Shown one piece after another: positions 26,414-38,663 of a stretch of DNA of 64,000 nucleotides; within the stretch, counting starts at the first letter, position 1, and each line of letters begins with the position of its first letter. Source of the stretch: Dipetalonema caudispina (Eukaryota; Nematoda; Chromadorea; Rhabditida; Onchocercidae); the NCBI GenBank assembly GCA_013365325.1, contig JABVXV010000081.1, positions 124,001 through 188,000 on the forward strand, given 5' to 3'. The translations under genes and the position numbers were made by a program. Under the pieces are notes generated by a model. That model saw only the letters and a program-made list of their open reading frames with translations. It made no database searches and was not told where the DNA came from.

Positions 26414-29400
26414 TCACCAGAATCCCGTAGAACGTCCCCCTGGTGGATTCAATACTTTTGTGGATGCACGCATACCACGTGTGTCATCCAGCGTTGCTAC
26501 AAAATAGGACTAAATTTATGAAATGATAAGCCTAATGAAGTACAAGGAAGTTCTGATGTTAATTAAATATATAGTTTTGAGGTTCCAAAAACTGCTTAAA
26601 AGAAATTTTCGAATAACAAGAAATTTGAACAAACCGGAATAAATTGAATCGAATTGTTGCTTTTGTACGTTTTTCACAGGAAATGCTCGGCTAGTATTAC
26701 TCAAGTTTTCTTTGAGATGTGAACGATTACTGTACGGTACTATACCTTCATTTACGCCACCATTAAGTTGTATCTGGATTAACATTTTAATAATCTAGAA
26801 TTCGTACACATACTTCTCAATATGATTAGTTAATAAAATAATCATAACTTTTTAAAATTGGAAAGTTCACAAATTTGTAAGTGATATGAACTAACCCCTT
26901 CTACCTGTTTCAGCATACAGTATAAGTAGGGAGAATGTGATCCAAGTTCCACCAATTTACCTCGTCCTAAGTCAAACTGAAAAGTCAATTGAGTTAATTA
27001 ATCAACTTGCAATTGTACAGTAACACCAAAAAAAAAGAAAACTAAAAATCGAAACATTTTTCATTATAGGTATTGAATAACTCGACCAGCGAATGAATAA
27101 ATGGAATGGTTTAGGCTTTTTTTTTTAAAAAATTCTATGTTTTTTCCTCTTCATGCCATCAGATTTACTGAACTGAATAGTCGAGTAAATTTGATGAACT
27201 TGATTAAATTGATTTCGAGAAATTCTCGAACAGACAAAATAAACCTCGTGGTAAACCTAAACGCTTATCTTAAAGATAATTAGAACTCTCCAATATAATC
27301 GGAAATTTTTGAAATCATTCTGACCTTTCCGTTACTGTAAGCAATTCGTCCACCACAAATGGTCATTACGGGTTTCGAATGGGCAGTCGATACTTTGAAC
27401 ATCGATGGGTGCTGACTTAAGGTGGACGTATGATGTTTCATGGACAATTTCCACAAGACCAAATCCGCATCTGCACCAACCGCAATTCTCCCCTAAATTT
27501 ACACCTCAAATAAATAATTACGGTTATTTTTTGGCATTAATTAAGTAAAAACAAAGTTTGATGTTTCAATTTTTGAAAATTTCAACAAGAAAAATTAAAT
27601 TTTTTGCCAAAAAAAAAAACCTTTTTGGGATAAAGGTTAAACACTTTGGCAGCATTACTACTGGTAATAGCAACGAAACGCATCGGATCGATCAATCCTG
27701 TCAAGACACCCTTGGTCCACAACATCGACATTCTCTCTTCCACTGTGGATATAGCATTTTTAGTGAAATTTCCCATGGTTGAATCCTTTTTTCGCATTTC
27801 ACAATGACCAGATATACAGATGCATAGTGGTAAACTGCAAATGTTGGTTTGATTATTTTAATTTGCATATTTCAGCAAATTTTTCGACTTATCAGATTTT
27901 AGATGTTTGAAATATCATAGATCAAAAATTAAAGTTCTATAAAACGTTCCAATGGTTTCAGATTGCATTTTTATCCTTTATTTACTTTCTAAAAGTTAAA
28001 ACAAAAAAGAAAAAAAAAGTGAGATCAGTTACCTAGAAAGACAAGATATTACTGCAGAGGGTGATTCAGCATATTTCCACGAAGTGTACAACGCTGCATT
28101 GCTTTTTCCATCATCCAATGCTGTTATGGGAATCTAAACATATTCCAAATAATTGTACAGATGTTACTATATAATCGTCTTTAAGAATTTTAAAATTATC
28201 CTGAATTATGGATTTATTGAAATTTGAGAAGTAAAGACAGTTTTTTTAGTTCACAAATGTTAACCTCTGGTATAAGCGTGTTACTACGCTGCCGCAGTAA
28301 AACCTCAGCAGCTCCTGTGGAAGATAATGCCATCACTGAAACCGGACAGTTTGTCAATTTCGAAAGTACAGCAATACGATTCACCATATCGGCTTCCAGC
28401 TGCAATATAAATAAAATAGTTGATATGATTAATTTCAAGAATGTTGTCAGAGCATTTTTGGATTCAAAAAACCGATGAGTCAACGAAATTTACAACCTCG
28501 TATTTATCAATTAATTCAAGAATAATACACGATGTTTGGTATTTGGACTCCAGATATAGGTAGTCGAATAATTCTATCCTTTGATTCTACCTAATATTCT
28601 GAACTGATTTTGTGAACAGGAGTGTAAAACTTCATTAAGGTGTGAAAGAAGAGTAAGGAGAGTTGAAGATATGGTAATAACCCTCCCTCCTCAAATATTA
28701 ACAGTCATCCTATAATGGACACATTATTTGCTTGGCCTACAGTATCATTTTCCAGACTAGGTATTGAAAGGAAAACAGTAAATAGCATACCGCTTCCGGT
28801 CTTGAAAGATGAAAACATTCTGTACCACTGATACCAGACGCATGTAATCGTTTTTCCAATAATGCAATGATATCCTTATTTTCCGGAAGTATACGAGCGT
28901 GAACCCGAAGACTTCGACAATATTCGAAAATCTGAAGTAAACATAATAGGGGAAAAACAATGAGGCAAGAATCTGAAGGAATATAAAATTCCATACATAT
29001 ATGCAAGAAAATAAAAACAAAAACAAACGCAAAAAAAGGTCTGTATAGGAAAGAATTTCCAAGCTTCGATATTTAATTTTTCAATAAAAGTTCGGAATTA
29101 TTTTCCGTTTTATACTTTGAAACTTAGAAGGCGAAATATGCGGAAACATATAACAATCAAAATTTTTAAAAAAAGGGAATGAACAAAGAATTAACCTCAA
29201 AAAGTTGTTCATCTTTTTGGATATTAATAATAAAACTGTTAATGCCTTTGTCATGTACCAATTTATCCATCTCTTTTCTTATCATATCGTTCCATTCCGA
29301 AATTACGACACTGAATGCAACATTGCACAACGATTTTGATTGGGCAACTTTGCATAAACGATCATATGCGTTTAGCAATGTTTCATGTGGTCTTGGTTGG

Positions 29401-31701
29401 ATAACATCGATTATCTGAGAAAAATAAATAAGGAAGCATAAAAAATATTACCAATTTTTTCCAAAATTTATATAACTTCGAGAACTTTGCATCATTTTTA
29501 AATTTAGGAACATTGTTAACCAAAAGATATTAAAGTAATACAAAATATTATGAAAAAAGGTTAATGTAATATAATCGTTTGTATATGAAAATTTTGCATT
29601 GAATTTAATTTTTTATTAAAATCAACGATATATATTTCTTAGAAATTAATTGAAGAAACTGGGTAGATATTCATGAAGTGAGTTTAACATATATTATCAT
29701 TTACTGAATATATGAATGAATCTATATTTTCAAGAAGAAAAAGAAAAAAAATTTCTTTTAAAAAGTTTAATCAATTAACGAAGGAACTACAATGTACCGT
29801 AGCAGTGCCACCGGCTAATGCAGCTTTTGAACCGGTTTCGAAGTCATCTACAGAATCCAATGATGAGAATTCTGTATAAATTTCGATACCAGCAGGCATT
29901 AATGCTTTATCGGTCCCATCGATAATATGTGCTCCTGGCGGTTCCTCGATTTTGCTAGACAGCTCCCTTAATATTAATTACTTTCATTGGGAAAAGTGGA
30001 CATCGCAACCAAAATTAGGACTACTAATGATCAACCAATTAATTAGCTACTTTCCAAGCTAACTATTTTTTTTTTGTAAATTATTTTTTCAACCTTATAT
30101 ATACACATATACACAGAGGTTAAAAACTTAAGTATTCACCTCCAAATTCACTTTAATCATCATGTTCTAATTGCAATAAAAAAGAAATTATATGCCATTC
30201 TAACATACAATTCAGTGTAATTGAATCAATTTTTTCGAATTTAAACGATGAATATGAAATTCAAAAAATATCATCCTATACATAACAGAATTATTGGTGA
30301 AAATTTCTCAATGAGACAATGAAATTAATTACTGGATGATGCCATCTTGAATGAGTACATCAGCCATATAAATTGAATCATCGTTAATAATTTGCACGCC
30401 TTTGATAAGTATAGCTCCAACTATGCCACCGCTTCCGGAATCCATTGATATTCCTGTCGCCGGTATTGCTGTTGCCGTTGTTGCTGCTGTTGCTGCTGCT
30501 GCTGCTACTGCTGCTACTCCTCCAACTGATGATTTCATCGCATCCGCTGTCGCATTCGTTGTCACCATCATCGACGGGCCTCCTCCGATGCCTCCGCCTT
30601 CTTTTGCTATATTATCTACTGCTGCTGCATTATCGCATGCTGATGCTGCATGACTCGCTATGGCCGATAATGCTAAGCCATCGCTGATACATTCCTTTTT
30701 CTCCAATACTCCATCCTCTGTCTTATTTGTCCAATTCTCACCATCAGTTGCATTACTGAAATATTCCGGACCAGGCTCATGGGTTTGTTGGTAGTCATGG
30801 CCTAAACCAATCTTGGCTAATCGTTTCATTTCTTCTCTCGATTTACTACTCTTCATTCGGCCTTCTTCCACCTCTTTCTGCATCTCTTTTTCACCCACCA
30901 CTATCTGAACCTCATTATCCGTATAACGGTCATTACTCGTATCTCTTGCACTTTCCACCCCAGGCAAATGTTCTGGCCCTGGCTCTCCCAAACATCTCAC
31001 ATATCCTTTCACATGTCGATTTCTAGCCATTTCATCCGATCGATCAACACCGCTGTCGGCACTTGTAGTAGCTGAAACATTGTCACCTTCTGTTGCTTCT
31101 TTAAATGTTTTATTTTTTCTGGATGGTGGTAGTTCACGTTCTTCAATGAATTGAAAACACGCATTTGGACCTGTAATTGGCTTCATCCCGAAGAATTCCA
31201 GCATTGCCGGTGAAACATCCAAGCCTTTCTGGACCAAACGCCTCGATGATACGGCTGGAGCAGTTATCGTGGTTGTGGTTGTTGTTGTTGTTGTTATTGC
31301 TGTTGCTATTGTTGTGCTATCTTGTAATATGCTTCTTGATGATTGCAGCGACGTATTGCTTGTTTTACTTCTTGGACGCGGTGAACGACTAACATTGGAT
31401 GATGCCGAAGTGGAGGAGCGTGATCCTGTCCTATCCGGTGATTTCGGTGGTATCGCATGTGATAAGGGTGTCGGTGTCATAGGTTTCGATTTCTTGGTAA
31501 CAATTTGCGATGTCGTTCTAACAGAAATGGTACCATCGACATTACTGGTACCACTTCCTGTACCATGTAATCTATCAAACGAAATAGCATGTTTCAGCTT
31601 TTTTTCGCTGTAGCAAACTTCAACCGGTGAATTGGGTGTTGATCGGATATGAAAGGTATATAAATGCCCCTTAAGGGGCGCTAAGAATGGGAAAATTTTG
31701 A
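26414..31701 (-). CDS. unc-33: UNC-33 / collapsin response mediator protein (CRMP), main coding part
   Basis: Eleven exons: 31701-30333, 29966-29798, 29414-29196, 28931-28791, 28399-28265, 28133-28033, 27834-27621, 27492-27325, 26976-26905, 26773-26635, 26496-26414, encoding about 936 aa. From [20 protein letters not shown] onward the protein follows CRMP/dihydropyrimidinase order: [89 protein letters not shown]. It ends [11 protein letters not shown]. The enzyme's metal His-x-His site is lost (IEIYTEF), so it is a pseudoenzyme. CRMPs bind tubulin and guide axons; C. elegans UNC-33 acts in axon outgrowth and microtubule organisation. The first listed exon (1,369 nt) adds a long low-complexity region (Thr, Ala and Gly runs) before the CRMP fold, as in the long UNC-33 isoform. 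It opens in mid-codon, so more exons lie upstream. Confidence 0.92.
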
Positions 31702-33780
31702 CTATATCGTTTGGTCGTGTTCAACGACCACTTATAAGGGCGAAGTGCTGAAGTCTTCTTCTTTCACCACATATTTTCCTCAAATTTCCGATTTCATCCC
31801 TTGCAAATGACAAAATAATGATTATACCATGCAGTCAGATTTCCTTACCAATAATTCATAAATTATCCTAAAAAAAGATACCAATTATATCCATTCGAAA
31901 GCTTCAAATTACGAATTAAAACGAGCTACAATTACAGGATTTCGAAGTATTGATTGAAATAACAACTACCGCTCTTTCCCTTTTCAAAATTTTTTTTCGC
32001 ATTTGAAAATTCAAGGATTTTAAAGAAAGTAAAAGTATTAAAATTGCAAGAAATGCAAAAATGTCGAATGATTTTAACATATATCACAAATGGGCCTAAA
32101 TTAACATAGTCAGACAACATGATAAAGTATAATTAGGCTTAGAAGGATGGAAAATAGAGAAAATGAAGGAAGTTAAATGTTTAGTTGACCTAAATAGGTA
32201 TACATCTATCGTTTCATTCCCTTTTTTTTTTTTTTTTTTTGTTTACTGCTGGGAAGAGGAAAAGAAGCAATAACACATTACTCATAATTAAGATAATTAA
32301 ATGAAATTTGGTTGGAGAAGGTCATTTAATGGCTTTCAACTTTGTTATTCTTTCTGAGAGCTAAAATTTTAGCAATTTAATTGTTGAGAAAAATGTACTG
32401 TAGGAATGGGATAATTTTTAAGGATTTATAGAGTGAAAAGAGGAAAATTGTTCCGTTTTCCTCCAAATGTAAATATCGTTTTTTTTTTTCTGTAATAAAA
32501 AAAAAAAAAGAAAGAATAAAATGAACTTTTAAGATGACATTTACTTATAGAAGAGGTACAAAAAAAAAAAAAATATAAAAATTGTGGCAAATAAATAGAT
32601 CAAAAATAAGGTAAAAAATATCAAAATAAATGGAAGCTATTTGTTCTTTTTATGTCAATTTAATTAGCTGCAATTGTATCAACTCTTAATATAATTTCTT
32701 CTTTCATGATCATACCGGATTGAATTCTTGAATTCATTTCGTTATTTTTCTTTTCCCATTCTAGTCCTTTTTTATTCGGTCATTTGAGACTAATAAAATA
32801 TAAAACTTTTTCCTAAAAAAAAAAAAAGAAGTTAACATGCAGAAGGGAATTTCCCTCTCCTCTATTTTAATTTGAAAGGACTGCAGAAAAAAATGGCAAA
32901 TAAAAAGTACCATTACACAACTTATTTACTTGCAAACTTTGTGTTGTATTTTTCCATTATTTTCTTAAATGAAAAGTAAGAGAAAAATAATTTTAAATTT
33001 ATTAACACTTTTTTTTTTTCACTTAAAAGTATTTTCTTTTTGTTCCGGATTTTTCTTGAAAATATAACATTTGGAATGGGGGAAGTTTTGTTTACAAAAG
33101 TTTGCAAATTATCAAATTACCCTATGAATGGTTATCTTTTAGCTAAATTAGTAGTGCTAAGGAAGTGAAGAAAGAATTTACTTAGTTTTTTAACAACATC
33201 AATGCATGTATTATATATCAAAAAATATTATTTAAGTATTTAAAACAAGCCAAAAAAAAAGATTATTAATGGTTGGAAATTATTAGATTATATACATTTA
33301 TTATCATTTGTTATATTGATATGAAAATATATGATCGAAAAATGTTTTACCTAAAATTGTCCAAATACAAATTATTTTCTTTTTAACATTTTATGGTTAA
33401 AATAAAGAGAAAAAAAAAGTATGTTTATTTGAAATTGATATGAAAAAAATTGAAAGATTGCTGCAACCAATTTGGCAGAACTATTTAAGAATAAATTTTT
33501 CTTATTACTTCAAACAACAACAATCATAAATGGAATAATATTAGCATTTTTTCGAACTAATAAACTATCAAAATGCTAGGTGACTATTGTGATAAAGAAA
33601 AAATATACATACATTTGGAAGTTAAACTTGAAAATATTAAACAAAATATGATGAAAAATGAAAATAAAAGTTTATGATTTAGGAAAAAAGATTTTTTTAA
33701 CTTTAGGAATAAAGAAAAGAAGTGGTAAGATGTGAAATGATATAAAAATTTGTAAAAAGCACAAATGAATTCTTATAAGT

Positions 33781-33898
33781 TATTTTTTTTTTTCTTTTTT
33801 CAAAAAAAAAAAAAGAAAAGAAAAGGAAAAACAAAAAAAAAAAAAAAATTTTTTTTTTTTTTTTCTTAAATAACATTCTTAAAAAAAAAAAAAAAAAA
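33781..33898. repeat. interleaved poly(A)/poly(T) palindromic cluster
   Basis: Alternating long T, A, T and A tracts occur within about 120 bp and can fold as near-perfect hairpins. They could also reflect assembly of several homopolymers. Nothing here is coding. Confidence 0.8.
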
Positions 33899-36113
33899 CG
33901 AAGCAGTAGCATTTCAACGCTATAAGATGACAGCGAAATTTACTAAATCAAACTTTGCAAACGAATAAATCAATAAGGAAAGGGAAAAAAATAACATATG
34001 TATTTAAATGTATATTAAAAGCTAAAATAAGTTAAAATCTATGAAAGTAAGTGATTTCTAAATGATGAATTATATTATAGTTTTGAGGATATTATTACTA
34101 CTCTTATTATTAAGATCGTTGAAAATATCGGATATGTTATGCTAAATAAATAATTATAAAAATGATGAAAACGATGATTGCATCGTTCAGTTGCGACAGA
34201 TTTGGATTAAAAAGCTATGTGTTTAATGATGAAAAAAAAAAATGATAAGCCGAATATTTCACACTTTTATATGCATACATTTTTTTTTTTTTTTTGTATT
34301 TTTGTTCTATGTATTTGATGAAATTTATGAAGATTTAGAAAAAACAAAAAAGATTCCTCATTTAAATTTCATTCATATCTTGATGTATCTAATCAAAATA
34401 GGACAAAAGACAACACTTTATATTATTGAATTTCATTTCCGGAAAGCAAAGAAATATTAAAAATTTAAGAAGAATAAGATTGAGGAAATTCGTTCAGAGT
34501 TAATTGATAAAGAAGAAGTAAACAAATAAATATGATACTTCCATTTGATTATTATCAGATGAAATGCAACCGTTTGTTTTTATTTATTTTTAGGTTAAAT
34601 TCTTGTTTAAATTGTTCACAGTTAACAATATAAATTAACCAAAGAATAGCACGATTGAAGAAAAGATCAAAGTTTACAAGTCATTTAAAATTTACATTTG
34701 TTTATTTCCGTTAACCTAATTTTTGCACATAGTAAAGATGAACGATAATTGACGAATCATGCAAGCAAACTACCAACTGCTTTCTGTTACGAGTGAAAAT
34801 GAATGTAAGATAGTCGTCGAAAATGTGATGTGACTCTTCAATAACGTTGAAGAATAATTTTAAAAATCTATAGAAACTTATTCGTTCATTCGTACTATCT
34901 CATCAGTCATTCTTTCTGATGCTCAAATGATCAAATGTTGGATGAAAAGTGTAAATAATTGGGTAATAAGGTTATCATATGGTTTAGCTCTATCAATTTC
35001 AACTCATCAATATGCAACAGAAATTTTCCTGCTTAATACTACATTCTAGAAACATATTCAAGCAAGTTTCAATGCCACCTAGTTGTTGCATTCTTCATTT
35101 CTCCATTAATATCTCACACTGAATTATGCATGAGAGATTTTTTTTTTAGCAAAATTTAACTTTCAGAAAAAATTCAAATTAAAATTTAGAAAACAAAAAT
35201 TTAATTTCTAAAAGAAATCACTTAATAATCAGTGAAATATATTCGTTATGAACAGACAATGATAAATTTTTTCATCAAAAAAACGTAAGTTTTACAATGA
35301 GATATGAGGAGAAAATAAGAAAGATTTTGTGATGTTCAATTCGGCGAAACTTCAATTCTAAATACTCGCAATAATTACCAATATTGTTGAAATTGACAAG
35401 AACAACAATAAGAGAGATTATTCGCCCATTTTTTAAATCAATGAAAATTTGCACAATTTTATAGTTTAAGAAAGAAAGGGAGAGAATTAGGGAGATAAGA
35501 CGAATAAAAAATTATCGATCATATGAAAGTAATTCTCGAAACTTATTCTAGATTTTTCATTAAAATTGGATTTAAAAAATAAAAAATGGTTTTTCGTTAA
35601 ATTTTAATATCCATTTTAAAAAGGTTTATCGTGAAATCTCACAGTTAATTTGATACAGAAAATGCTTAACCTCAATTAGTCAATATATTTGTTATATTTC
35701 TATCATGTATGCTATTCCCTCTCTACTTTTTCTCTTTTCAATATCATCTAACTAATTTAAATTATGCAAAAACAATAGAATCCATATAATCAAACAATTT
35801 TATAAGTGAAAATTTCAAATTTCATCAAACAAATTGAATGATAAAATGTGAAGGATTCGAAAAAAGAAAAAAACTGTAATCATTCCGAAAAATATTTTTG
35901 AAATGAGGTAAGCAATTGGCGGATAAAAATTTGAAACGATTTATTTCATTTTTATTAATTTATTGCACGAAAAATAAAAAAAAAAAAAAAAAAAAGCTAT
36001 TAAATTATAAAAATAGTGCTGTTGGAAATGACCAAATAAGCTTGAAAGTTAAAGATAAAATGGGAATTCATAAAATGCACTCAAGCGAAATATCAAATGA
36101 ATCTTTGAGAGGA

Positions 36114-36116
<3 letters not shown>

Positions 36117-36146
<30 letters not shown>
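36117..36146 (+). repeat. 30-nt poly(A) run
   Basis: An uninterrupted A tract of about 30 nt. No retroelement-like sequence precedes it, so a processed insertion is not supported. Confidence 0.85.
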
Positions 36147-36149
<3 letters not shown>

Positions 36150-36419
36150 GACCAATATTTTATCCGCTTTAATTACAATCAACGACATTTGCAACATTAA
36201 TTCATGTATCATAAGGATCACTAAGGATTCAATGGTTCATTTAGTGTGATTTTTGATTAAAAAAAAAGAAATTTTTTTTCTTTCCTTTTTGAAATGAAGC
36301 ATTAATCCATTGGTTACGTTACTGCTGGTTATCAGGAAATTTTAGAGTGAACAAAATCAATTCCTCACAAAGTCTACAATTTTTTTAAAGCCAATTTTCC
36401 TTCCTCGCCATCTTGTTGT

Positions 36420-36550
36420 CTCTCTCTCCCCCTCTCTCTCTCTCTCTTTCTTTGCATCTATTAACTTTAATTTTTCGAAAAATTTCAAGCGTTTTCATAC
36501 TTCTCGAGCAGGTAAGCCTATTAATTACGCAGAAATGCATGTATGGAAAA

Positions 36551-36585
<35 letters not shown>

Positions 36586-37140
36586 GAAACAAAAAATGTG
36601 ATGGAATTAGTAAAAAGTGAGGGTATTGTGGACGGATGAGACCGGAGAGTAAAGGAGAGAAGTGGAAGTATAATGCTGACAGGAAGTGAGTTAAATTTTG
36701 TTTCAAAAGTTAAAGGAATGAGAAAAATTGAGGGAACGAACTATAAAACACGAAGCACCGGGAGGAAAGAGAGAGAGAGGGAAAGAGGAAGGAACAGAAA
36801 GCAAATAGGTATTGATATTTTTGGGAGGTAAATGAAAGTATGTCGTTGCAAGACGAGAAAAGGAAATTGAAGGCATTGACATGAGGAAAAAGGAGGAAGA
36901 AGAGGAATGGATAGAAAATGGGAGAGTCAAAACGGACCGGATACTAACTATGACATCCCGAAAAAATTTCCTCTATATTCTTCCCTCTCTCTCTCTCCTT
37001 CTCTTTCGTTCCCTACATCTCTTTCCCTCGTAAAGATTTCAATTCAATGAAAAAGAGAGAGAGAGAGAGAAGGAGAAATAAAAAGCACGGATAAATCTAA
37101 GCAAAGATATGAAGGAGAGAATGAATAGAGAGAGTTTGGA
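36420..37140. repeat. strand-asymmetric polypyrimidine/polypurine region
   Basis: A CT-rich tract (36420-36450) and a T-run (36555-36581) are followed by about 350 nt of plus strand dominated by GA, GAA and GGA motifs (36600-36950). A short CT block (36973-37030) and a GAGAGA block (37053-37140) come next. The pattern is seen directly; any regulatory role is inference. Confidence 0.7.
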
Positions 37141-37499
37141 TGAGCCAAGAATCGAGAATGCACATGACTTGCGTAAGCCAGACAGATCGGATTGACTATT
37201 TCTGGAACAAATTTACATCTTGCCACAATCTAATCATTATAAAAGGCATTTCAGCATTAGCATTAGCACTAGCAAACAGCATCAGTACCAACATGCAGTA
37301 ATAGGAATATTGAACAGACAACATATATGAAATGTAGGTAAGATTTAGTTCTATATTATTAAAAGGTATTAGGCATTGCGTTGAGATTAACTGTTAAAAT
37401 GCGCTTCATTTTACCATGGCATGCATGATTTGCACAACTTGCATCGTGGATGCATGTTATACACATGTACCTTATACAAATGATAATGATGGCACTTAC

Positions 37500-38214
37500 C
37501 GAACCACTTTTCCTCCCACAATACATTAACGTTCTATAAACGATCGATGAGACTAATGTTTGGAATAAAAGATAATGGAGTATGAAGGAGGTAGTGTTAT
37601 TGTACTATTATTATTATTAACACTTTACAAATATTTCTCGTGAAAATCACTTTGTTCTCGGGAAAAAATTAGAAATACCGGAATATTTTCACCATCTGTG
37701 AAGACCGTAGTGAGGTTGAAAAATTCTCAAAGACATGGACAAAAAGACTGGGTTACTTTGTAAGACCTTTGTGAATTCATATTTTGTCATCCATGAATGA
37801 AATTTTGTTGATGAAAACAGATGTGTTAGAAAGGTTTTATATGCTATAATTACAGAAAGCATAACATCACGATGACCACTTGAGTACCGATGCACTGACT
37901 TCAGATATAGACAGGGATGTGGCTATACATCCAAAAAGGTTCATATATTAAGCAACATTAGGTAGTCGAAATTCACAAATCTTAACAAAAAAACAGAAAA
38001 AAGGAGCAAAAAACTTTTACATACTAACCTTGTGAGTTTGAAATATGATCACCAACTTCAAATCACTACCGTTACAGAGCACATAAATGAAGGAATGAAT
38101 TTTGGTTTTTGTTATTATAAAATCTATAACCCATCTTAAAAATATCTGTTTTTTCCACAATAATTTCTCATATCCTGTTGAAATTCTGTAACAAACTTTG
38201 TCAAAGCTAAACAT
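37500..38214 (-). CDS. unc-33: candidate 5' exons of unc-33
   Basis: Two minus-strand segments fit as upstream exons. 37533-37500 (TTTATAG acceptor, TTCG|GTAAGT donor) reads NVNVLWEEKWF and ends with one spare base. That base completes the codon opening the large unc-33 exon and continues as [19 protein letters not shown]. 38029 ends in phase 0 at an AAG|GTTAGT donor, and the open frame runs up to an ATG at 38214 (MFSFDKVCYRISTGYEK to IIFQTHK). Joined, these give a 1,009-aa UNC-33 with consistent phase. Caveats are that both are AT-rich and lack homology support from memory, and the 38.1 kb exon may instead start at an internal TTACAG acceptor (38185). The implied intron is 5.8 kb. Confidence 0.45.
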
Positions 38215-38663
38215 AAAACGCTTCAAAAATAAATCGCACCCGCATGACACTTTCCGCGGAATGCTGGCTTCAATTAAAACTTATTTCGAAGCAACCAAGA
38301 CAAAATTTTATCATATTTTTGAAAAGTTAGCTTAATATTTCCGTTTGCTTAAAAGAGGACTAATTTAGCCCCAGAGAGGTAAATGTTAGCAACGCAAGGA
38401 GAAAAATGAAGAAAAAAGTACAGTTTTCATTTAAGGAGAATAACTGAATCGAATGGCATGCACGGCACAGCATCGATATGCTAATAAATAGCCATGGTTA
38501 TGAAAGAAGTTGCTTCAACATAAGTTAATTAATCAATTATTAATCTAAAATTTACTCAACAAAACGGGGATTTTAAACACCATATATTCAAAGGGAAAAA
38601 AAAATACAATTTTTTCTCTTCTTGAAAAGTATTTCGTTAAATGGTATGAGAAACAAGTCTACT

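Larger units (their letters stand above)
31702..37499. other. presumed long unc-33 intron, AT-rich with homopolymer runs
   Basis: This 5.8 kb region has no convincing exon on either strand. It is dense in A and T runs (32222-32240, 33781-33898, about 35979-35995, 36117-36146, 36555-36581) and has a strongly strand-biased CT then GA section at 36420-37140. The short ORFs here are low-complexity artefacts. Confidence 0.5.

Noticed and set aside
33703..33912. Phe/Lys-rich minus-strand ORF
   Set aside because: It is encoded almost wholly by A and T homopolymers and is an artefact of stop-poor low-complexity DNA.
36117..36146. Poly(A) run as tail of a retroposed gene
   Set aside because: No intronless gene copy or target-site duplication is visible upstream.
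35916..36200. 94-codon plus-strand ORF with poly-Lys blocks
   Set aside because: The length comes from two long A runs; there is no splice context or conserved motif.
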